From Marinobacter sp. Arc7-DN-1 (GTDB lineage: Bacteria; Pseudomonadota; Gammaproteobacteria; Pseudomonadales; Oleiphilaceae): a stretch of 64,000 nt of DNA. This document shows, piece by piece, positions 58,531 through 64,000 of this stretch. The stretch's first letter is position 1; every line of letters begins with the position of its first letter. The translations under genes were made by a program, and so were the position numbers. The notes below the pieces were generated by a model. It saw nothing but the letters and a program-made list of their open reading frames with translations, was not told where the DNA came from and searched no databases. The stretch is taken from the NCBI RefSeq assembly GCF_003441595.1, contig NZ_CP031848.1, positions 3,038,001 through 3,102,000 on the forward strand. The letters are read 5' to 3'.

Positions 58531-59890
58531 CGGATTCACCGCGTCGCTTCTTGACGAGAGCGGGGGACGGTTTCAGGGATTCAGCATCGTAAATGTGCCA
58601 GTTGCCCAGCATGACCCGGGCTGGCGGATATTGTGTGTTGGGTACCGGTATGCCGACGGCTTGCGCCTGGACGATTTGGTGAGTGTCCGGGTCAATATAG
58701 GAGACATAACCGTCGGGATCCTTGGGCAGACGAATGTGCAATCCCTCCAGTGCCGCAATCATGGCGTCTGTGTCGGTGACCTTGCCGGCCTGGCGAATCG
58801 CGCTGGCTATGATGAGCATGCCTGCGTAGGCCCCTTGCGCGGAGTAACTGGGATAGCGTCCCGACAGGGCGTGGAACCGGTTGACGAATTGGCGGTTCAG
58901 TTTGGTGTCGGGCCAGTTCACGTGGTGTCGGGCGGACAGAATGAGCCCTTCTGGGGCTTCCGGGCCCAGACTGACCAGGGTTTCGTAGTCGCCGCCGGCA
59001 TCAAAGTTGGCCACGCGCATCTGCGGGAACAGTCGTGTTGTGCGGGCCTGAGCGATAAAGGCCGTAAAATCGCCACCCCACAGAGACACCACGAGTACAT
59101 CCGGTTGTGACTCAAGCAGAGCCTGGATGTAAAGTGAGTAGTCCGGCTCATAGAGCTTGGGCCAGTATGTACCTGTCACCTCATAGTCCACCCCGAGCAG
59201 TTCCAGCGCCTGCTGCAGGTCGCGCCAGGCGACCCGGCCGTACTCATAATCCGGACCCAGAAAAGCCAGCTTCTTCCAACCGGTTTTCTTTTGCAGTTCT
59301 TGCAGGTAACGGGCGCCAGCGGCATGGGAATACCAGGTGTCGCTGGAGACCCGGAAGTAGTATTCGTGGCCCTCCTCAAGAGTTGCTCTTGAGGAGGCGT
59401 GGTCGGTGCCGATCAGAATGATTTTTCGTTGTTTCGCCAGACGGCTGACGGCCATGCCCACACCCGAACTAACCATGCCGCAGAGGATGTTGGCGTTATC
59501 CTGGCGAATAAAGTCTTCCGCCATGCGAACGGCAAAGGAAGACTTGGAGCGGGAGTCGTCGACGATCACCCGCAGCCTGGGCGCAGCAGGATCAGCGCTG
59601 AGTTCTTCAAGGGCGAGTTTTATGGCGACAATGCTGTCCCGGCCATAGCTGGCGGAGCGACCGGTCATGGGATACATGCAGGCGACCGTAGCATCGGCTG
59701 CATGTATAGCGGCACCTAACTCGACCCGCCCCACTGGTGGTGTGGCCGGCACCCGGACTGCGGCCTGGCTCGAGCTCACGCCGAGCAGTATAACGGCAGC
59801 CAAACCCGTATAGACTGGCAAGCTACCCAGGCAGGTCGTTGTGCAATCAATGAATGGAGCTTGGCGTAAGCGGGCCAGCAGTCCCGGCAA
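58523..59890 (-). CDS. second Liv-type substrate-binding protein (sigma-54 controlled)
   Basis: This 455-residue periplasmic binding protein has a long N-terminal region with a hydrophobic stretch (YTGLAAVILLGVSSSQA), then VACMYPMTGRSASYGRDSIV, IRQDNANILCGMVSSGVGMA and PDVLVVSLWGGDFTAFI. The TTG at 59890 is accepted because GGGAGG lies just upstream. It follows a consensus sigma-54 promoter and two palindromes. As it adjoins a two-component system, it could be a sensor of the same ligand as the importer, or a high-affinity receptor. A 12-bp perfect inverted repeat lies inside the coding sequence (59371-59397). Confidence 0.85.
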   Translation of the reverse strand: MPGLLARLRQAPFIDCTTTCLGSLPVYTGLAAVILLGVSSSQAAVRVPATPPVGRVELGAAIHAADATVACMYPMTGRSASYGRDSIVAIKLALEELSADPAAPRLRVIVDDSRSKSSFAVRMAEDFIRQDNANILCGMVSSGVGMAVSRLAKQRKIILIGTDHASSRATLEEGHEYYFRVSSDTWYSHAAGARYLQELQKKTGWKKLAFLGPDYEYGRVAWRDLQQALELLGVDYEVTGTYWPKLYEPDYSLYIQALLESQPDVLVVSLWGGDFTAFIAQARTTRLFPQMRVANFDAGGDYETLVSLGPEAPEGLILSARHHVNWPDTKLNRQFVNRFHALSGRYPSYSAQGAYAGMLIIASAIRQAGKVTDTDAMIAALEGLHIRLPKDPDGYVSYIDPDTHQIVQAQAVGIPVPNTQYPPARVMLGNWHIYDAESLKPSPALVKKRRGESGN

Positions 59891-59964
59891 CTCAGCCTCC
59901 CGGGCCGAACGTATCCGGCGTGTGGTTATGTGTTTTTATTGTGAACCAACTGGCAGGACAAAAG

Positions 59965-59980
59965 GCAAAACGGGTGCCAA
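59965..59980 (-). promoter_or_regulatory. consensus sigma-54 promoter of the outer binding-protein gene
   Basis: On the minus strand the sequence is TTGGCACCCGTTTTGC: GG and GC 10 bp apart, with TTGGCAC and TTGC close to the full consensus. Predicted transcription start is near 59953, about 63 bp before the TTG start codon. Confidence 0.85.
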
Positions 59981-60053
59981 TGTACGTGAAAGACGCTTTC
60001 AGGCCGGACGCAAGTCGAATGAGGCTTCCCTGTCGCTACACCAGGCGGCATTG

Positions 60054-60103
60054 TGAGCGCAAAGCGCTCAGATCGGGCGGCTGGAGTGAGCGCTTTTCGC
60101 TCA
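60054..60103. promoter_or_regulatory. two activator palindromes TGAGCG-N5-CGCTCA
   Basis: TGAGCGCAAAGCGCTCA (60054-60070) and TGAGCGCTTTTCGCTCA (60087-60103) share the same arms and 5-bp spacer and are 33 bp apart, three helical turns. They end just past the stop codon of the NtrC-type regulator gene and lie about 80-120 bp upstream of the sigma-54 promoter. These are presumably that regulator's binding sites. Confidence 0.75.
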
Positions 60104-60108
60104 ATTGC

Positions 60109-61464
60109 TCAGGTAATCCCCAGGCGTTGCAGGCGGCGTTTGAAGGCATGCCGGGAAAGCCCCAGCTGTTCGGCCGCCTTACCCTTGTGGCCGTCGGTTT
60201 TTTCCAGGGCCTCCAGCACCAGCTGACGCTCCGCACGCTGAAGGTGCTGGTCAAGGGAGGATTCCCTCAACTGCTTGTTGTCTCCCTTAGGCGCGCTGGC
60301 TGCGTGGAATTCGGCGGGGAGGTGCTGCGGCCGGATCAACTGGCCGGGGTAGAGAATGGTCAGGCGCTCCACCAGATTGCGTAACTCACGAACATTGCCC
60401 GGCCAGCTATAGGCCAGCATTAAATTCAGGGCCTCCAGGGGTATCTTGATAGGACGGCAACTTTCTTCCCGGGCCTGTGAGTCAATGAAGGCGTCCAGCA
60501 ATTCACGAAGGTCTTCGCCTCGCTCGCGAAGTGGCGGGATCGTCATTGCAATGACATTCAGCCGGAAATAGAGATCCTCCCGGAAGTGGCCCTGGCGGAC
60601 TTCATCTTCAAGGGATCGATTGGTGGCCGCAATGACCCGTACATCTGCGATATGGTTGCTGCCGCCGCCAACCGGCCGGTAGTCACCGTTTTCCAGAAAG
60701 TGTAGAAACTTTGCCTGTAATGGGAGAGGCAATTCTCCGATTTCATCCAGAAACAGGGTGCCCCGGTGGGCCATAGCCACCAAGCCCGAGCGCTTTTGGT
60801 GAGCGCCGGTGTAGGCCCCTTTTTCAGCGCCAAACAGTTCCGCTTCGATGAGCTGTTCTGGCAGTGCGGCGCAGTTGATCTCAACAAAGGCTTCGGAGGA
60901 TCGCGTGCTTTGCTCATGGATGGCCCGGGCCACGACGGCCTTGCCGGTGCCAGACTCGCCCAGCAACAGAATTCTGCCTGCACTGCTGCCGGCGACGCGC
61001 TGGATCGTCTGCCAAAGATGGGTCATGGCCTCACTTGAGCCTACCAGGCCCGACGAGGAGGCCCCCCGGGTGCGATGGTAGGTGAGCTCTTCCTGCATGC
61101 GGGTGCGCTCAGTGATGTTCTGGATCAGGTGAAGTAGTTCGTCAAGTGCAAAGGGTTTGGTGAGGTAGTCGGTAGCGCCGGCCTTTACTGCCTGTACCGC
61201 TGCCCGGGTATCGCCATGGGCGGATATCATGACCACAGGTAGTTCAGGATACAGTCGGACCGCTTCGTACAGGACATCCATGCCGCTCATTTCCGGAAGC
61301 CGCAAATCGAGCAGCATCAAGTCCGGCGGATTTTCTTCCAGAGCTGCCAGGCCCGCTTCACCCGTATAGGCGCACTGGCTTTGGATGCCGGCCTGGTTCA
61401 GGGCGAAGGTGAGTGAACGGACAAAACGTTTTTCGTCATCAACGATCAGAATCTGTGAGCGCAT
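60109..61464 (-). CDS. NtrC-family sigma-54-dependent response regulator, second system
   Basis: This protein (451 aa) has a receiver domain (ILIVDDEKRF, LMLLDLRLPEMSG), an AAA+ domain with GESGTGKAVVARAIH, GAYTGA in place of GAFTGA, and [12 protein letters not shown], and a C-terminal Fis-type HTH (KAAEQLGLSRHAFKRRLQRLGI). The start at 61464 (MRSQILIVDDE) is preferred to the upstream in-frame ATG at 61521, whose 19 extra residues look non-homologous. It overlaps the kinase gene by 26 bp. It should drive the sigma-54 promoter at 59965. Confidence 0.9.
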   Translation of the reverse strand: MRSQILIVDDEKRFVRSLTFALNQAGIQSQCAYTGEAGLAALEENPPDLMLLDLRLPEMSGMDVLYEAVRLYPELPVVMISAHGDTRAAVQAVKAGATDYLTKPFALDELLHLIQNITERTRMQEELTYHRTRGASSSGLVGSSEAMTHLWQTIQRVAGSSAGRILLLGESGTGKAVVARAIHEQSTRSSEAFVEINCAALPEQLIEAELFGAEKGAYTGAHQKRSGLVAMAHRGTLFLDEIGELPLPLQAKFLHFLENGDYRPVGGGSNHIADVRVIAATNRSLEDEVRQGHFREDLYFRLNVIAMTIPPLRERGEDLRELLDAFIDSQAREESCRPIKIPLEALNLMLAYSWPGNVRELRNLVERLTILYPGQLIRPQHLPAEFHAASAPKGDNKQLRESSLDQHLQRAERQLVLEALEKTDGHKGKAAEQLGLSRHAFKRRLQRLGIT

Positions 61465-63199
61465 GTTGGTTGTCGGTGGGTCGTTGTTTTTGTGTTTTCT
61501 GCTGTAGTAAAAGGTTATCACTGTTTGCTGCCGGCAGGGTGACGGAAACCGTGGTGCCCTCTCCCTCGGTGCTCTGGATCAGCAAATCACCCTCATTAAG
61601 CTCAATCAATTGGCGAGTGATGCTCAGTCCGAGGCCGGTACCTTCCTGCCGAGTTGTGAAGAAGGGTTCTGTGACCCGTTGCAGGACGCTTTCATGCATG
61701 CCGCAGCCATTATCGTTGATATCCATGGTGATCCGATCCCCGTGGCGGAATGCCCGCAGCTGAACGACGCCCCCAGGTTCGCAGGCCTGAATGGCATTGG
61801 CTACCAGGTTCACCAGGCACTGGATGATTTGGTCGGGGCTGGCGTAAATGGACTGCCGTGCATCGCCGCTGGCGCTTACCGTCACCTCATGGGTTTCTGC
61901 CAGCCCGGTGGTGAGCACGGAGGTATGGCGGAATACCCGCCTGATATCGACTTGCTGAGGTGCCCCAGCAACCGGACGGGCGTAATCGAGCAAGTTACCG
62001 ACCACGCGATTGAGGCGATCAATTTCATCCTCCACGGAGATCAGCAGATCCCGTCGCTGGTCATCGGTTTCACCTTTTTCCAGTGCCTGAACCGTCAGCT
62101 TGATGGTGGCCAGCGGATTGCGCACCTCATGGGCGACCCCTGTGGCGAACTCCCCCAACACAGCGAGTTTTTCCGCCTGAACCGTGCGCTGGATCATCTC
62201 TTGCAGGCGGTCTGCCATGGCGTTGAAGGCGTGTGCCAGCACATCGATCTCATCCTTATCGTTTTTTGGTGCCTGCAGGCGAAATTTCAGGTCACCGGAG
62301 GCAAAGGCTTCGGCGCCTTCGGTCAGCCGGGCAACCCGCCGACGCAGACTCCTCGCCAGTGCCCAGAATAAGGCCACCGTGCCCAGGACCATTACGCTGG
62401 CCAAAGCATAGAGTCCGAGCTGGGCATCTCGCAACGGGCTCAGGATTTCACTCGCGGAAACCACGTAATCAATACGCCAGCCGGGCAGCACTTCCGGCCC
62501 GGTACGCAGGGCCTCCGGCGCGGTTGTCTGCAGGTTGCCGGTGGCATCGAGCAGGTCGCCTGCGGGGGTGCGCAAAAAGGATTTCAGAACGCCGGCCAGG
62601 TTTTCGGTGCGCATCAATTCGGTGAGGGACGCTAACCGCACATGCAGACCAATGGAGCCCTCAATAGCCTGATTGGCACTGTTCCGCAAAGGCTGACGGA
62701 TTAACAGCCAGGCGGGGCCATCGCCATCGGGCAGGTGGGGGCCGATGATCTCACTGCTGCCAAAAGTGATGGTGGGCAGGCCCTTCAGTGACCAGCTCTC
62801 ACGATTCCAGTAGGGGCTGCCGGAAGCGGCCTGACCCGGAATAACATCAGTCAGCTCCTCATTGCCGTCGAAAAACAGAACGCCGTAGAGGTCCGGTGAA
62901 TCCGCCTCCACCCGAACCAGTTCTTTGACACCCTCGGGCACCGCATCGTTGTATGAAAGATACAGGGGGGTAGAGGGGTGGGTGGACAGGGTTTCAAGCT
63001 GGTAGATCCGGTTCTCGATAAAATTGGTTAAACGATTGACATTGCCGGCGACCTGGGCCTCAAGGCGCTCCCCGGCGAGACGCTCAGTCAGCAAGTCCGA
63101 GACTGCGGCGTAAAGCGCGCTGAGCAACGCAACCGAACCAACCATCAGTGTCAGCGAGAGAAAAGTGTAACGGCCCACCAGACTGAATCTGGGTTTCAT
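61439..63199 (-). CDS. membrane sensor histidine kinase, second system
   Basis: This 586-residue kinase has helix 1 (RYTFLSLTLMVGSVALLSALY), a large periplasmic sensor of about 230 residues (probably Cache-type), helix 2 (LGLYALASVMVLGTVALFWAL), HAMP, HisKA (GEFATGVAHEVRNPLATIKL) and HATPase (LVNLVANAIQACEP, GTGLGLSITRQLIELN). It partners the regulator downstream. Its periplasmic domain may sense the same organic compound bound by the importer's receptors. Confidence 0.9.
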   Translation of the reverse strand: MKPRFSLVGRYTFLSLTLMVGSVALLSALYAAVSDLLTERLAGERLEAQVAGNVNRLTNFIENRIYQLETLSTHPSTPLYLSYNDAVPEGVKELVRVEADSPDLYGVLFFDGNEELTDVIPGQAASGSPYWNRESWSLKGLPTITFGSSEIIGPHLPDGDGPAWLLIRQPLRNSANQAIEGSIGLHVRLASLTELMRTENLAGVLKSFLRTPAGDLLDATGNLQTTAPEALRTGPEVLPGWRIDYVVSASEILSPLRDAQLGLYALASVMVLGTVALFWALARSLRRRVARLTEGAEAFASGDLKFRLQAPKNDKDEIDVLAHAFNAMADRLQEMIQRTVQAEKLAVLGEFATGVAHEVRNPLATIKLTVQALEKGETDDQRRDLLISVEDEIDRLNRVVGNLLDYARPVAGAPQQVDIRRVFRHTSVLTTGLAETHEVTVSASGDARQSIYASPDQIIQCLVNLVANAIQACEPGGVVQLRAFRHGDRITMDINDNGCGMHESVLQRVTEPFFTTRQEGTGLGLSITRQLIELNEGDLLIQSTEGEGTTVSVTLPAANSDNLLLQQKTQKQRPTDNQHALTDSDR

Positions 63200-63604
63200 G
63201 GCAACCTCATTTTTTTCATCAGACAGCGATAAAACTGGCCTTTACTGTCTTGTCCGCTCCCCTTAAAGAGGGCAGGCCGCCTGGTAAAGAGCGCCGATAC
63301 TCTTTTGTGCAAATTCGCGGGCTCGTTGATCTCCGCAACGGCGGTTAAGGAACTTGGGGCATCAGCTTCCGGAAACAGGAACACTCAGCAGACAGCGTGA
63401 TCGGTCTCCGCGCCGCTGGCAAGATCTTCCGTTTCAATCATAGTTCCAGTGTGAAGATGGCGGCGACGGCGTGGTCCCCATTTAATGGTGTGATCGCCAC
63501 AGGTTCATTTACAGTTCGATTGCGGAAAAGGGGCAGGCTAACCCGCCGCAGTGGCACGTCAAGTTGTCGAGTGGGCTAAGGTCCCGTGTTGCGGGGCCTG
63601 GTCA
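63200..63604. other. non-coding or degraded stretch
   Basis: No intact gene. On the minus strand about 40 codons ending at 63443 read PLRRVSLPLFRNRTVNEPVA, then ITPLNGDHAVAAIFTLEL, which is protein-like but has an upstream stop, no start and no family I can name. A promoter for the kinase gene should lie in 63200-63400; no sigma-54 element was seen there. Confidence 0.35.
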
Positions 63605-63827
63605 TTAGGCGTTCAAAAATTCGTTCACGTCGACGCCAGACTGTTTCAGAATGGCTTTCAGCGCCCTCTGGCATGTCGCCGGGGTGGCTGGGGATAGTGG
63701 TGTAGCGGTCGGTGCTGGAGTTATACCAGATTTCATGGGAGCCGGCTGCTTACCGGTCAAATACAAATCCCAATTTCTTGAGCTTCTTGATGATCTGCCG
63801 GTACTTGAAGCCTGCCAATCTACCCAT
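63605..63827 (-). pseudogene. hicA: HicA-type mRNA interferase toxin, broken
   Basis: From the ATG at 63827 the translation is MGRLAGFKYRQIIKKLKKLG, then FVFDR, a TAA stop at codon 26, then AAGSHEIWYNSSTDRYTTIP and SHPGDMPEG. This is the HicA fold, including the GSHE segment with the active-site His. After PEG a frame change is needed to reach LKAILKQSGVDVNEFLNA and the stop. CAA to TAA plus an indel account for the damage, so it makes no active toxin. Confidence 0.7.
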
Positions 63828-63833
63828 TAGAGG

Positions 63834-64000
63834 TTAGAGGCCCAGGATCAGTGGGTAATCAAAGGGATCTTGGGTGGTGGCCAAGTGGGCTTGCTGATGG
63901 CGTTCCGCTTGCGCTTCCAGCAGTTTCTTGGCGACATCGCGGGCAATCTCGAGGGTTTCGGTAATGGTACGCCCTTGGGCGATCAGGCCGGGAATATCAT
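63834..64000 (-). CDS. hicB: HicB-like antitoxin, 5' end outside window
   Basis: The last 55 codons of a minus-strand gene read DIPGLIAQGRTITETLEIAR, then DVAKKLLEAQAERHQQAHLA, TTQDP and a stop at 63834. The GLIAQGRTITETLEIARDVA segment is the C-terminal half of the HicB degenerate RNase H fold. It ends six bases before the broken hicA, an antitoxin-first order seen in one HicAB group. The N-terminus is beyond the window. Confidence 0.65.
   Translation of the reverse strand, partial: DIPGLIAQGRTITETLEIARDVAKKLLEAQAERHQQAHLATTQDPFDYPLILGL

Noticed and set aside
57305..59110. A 601-codon plus-strand open frame
   Set aside because: It is antisense to two substrate-binding protein genes with signal peptides and ribosome sites; its translation looks random.
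1..64000. CRISPR arrays, tRNA and rRNA genes
   Set aside because: No regularly spaced repeats, cloverleaf-like genes with conserved TTCGA arms, or rRNA core sequences were noticed on reading.

Overview
The window looks like chromosomal DNA from a heterotrophic, respiratory marine-type gammaproteobacterium. A Marinobacter-like organism is my best guess, from gene content and moderately high G+C only; I could not run a taxonomic search. No rRNA, tRNA or CRISPR array was seen.

Layout. (1) 1-7655: the 3' part of an enoyl-CoA hydratase gene (minus strand, cut by the window edge), then a complete branched-chain-amino-acid-type ABC importer operon ending in an acyl-CoA synthetase gene. (2) 7736-21067: a self-contained regulatory and respiratory island. 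On the minus strand lies a three-gene set: PhnD-type periplasmic binding protein, membrane histidine kinase, and NtrC-type sigma-54 activator. Divergent from it is an operon for a Tat-exported DMSO-reductase-family molybdoenzyme: four-cluster ferredoxin subunit, NrfD-like anchor, catalytic subunit, TorD-like chaperone, DUF309-like protein, HisA-like protein, polyferredoxin and an unknown protein. A separately transcribed porin follows. Operon and porin have the same -24/-12 sigma-54 element, paired GTTAC-N6-GTAAC palindromes and duplicated leader sequence, so they look like one dedicated regulon. The substrate is unknown; the XSR-type sensor suggests an oxyanion. (3) 21309-24218: a small coiled-coil gene and eutBC (ethanolamine ammonia-lyase). 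(4) 24219-35035: a degraded accessory region bounded by 134-bp direct repeats made of a broken PemK/MazF toxin gene. It holds a tripartite HipBST module, a HipBA module directly downstream, an IS21-type remnant, a LOG-family protein, and a decaying multidomain glycosyltransferase/methyltransferase/deacetylase locus. (5) 35055-52013: a large formate dehydrogenase locus. It has Fdh alpha, beta and gamma subunits, a Tat-target peptide, TorD-like chaperone, DUF3306/DUF3305, a polyferredoxin, an Mrp ATPase, a lipoate-ligase-like protein, MoeA, MobB, MobA, FdhD and a TupABC tungstate importer. Electrons from formate could feed the quinone pool and so, in principle, the island enzyme. (6) 52098-63199: a thioesterase, a zinc alcohol dehydrogenase, a second Liv-type importer with two substrate-binding proteins, and a second NtrC-type two-component system. 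A textbook sigma-54 promoter and two TGAGCG-N5-CGCTCA palindromes precede the outermost binding-protein gene. (7) 63605-64000: a decayed HicA gene next to a HicB-like gene cut by the window edge.

The strongest candidate for an undescribed system is the island at 7.7-21.1 kb. Its catalytic subunit has Asp where the third Cys of the usual N-terminal iron-sulfur motif should be, and it is co-transcribed with a HisA-like protein that appears to lack the second catalytic Asp.
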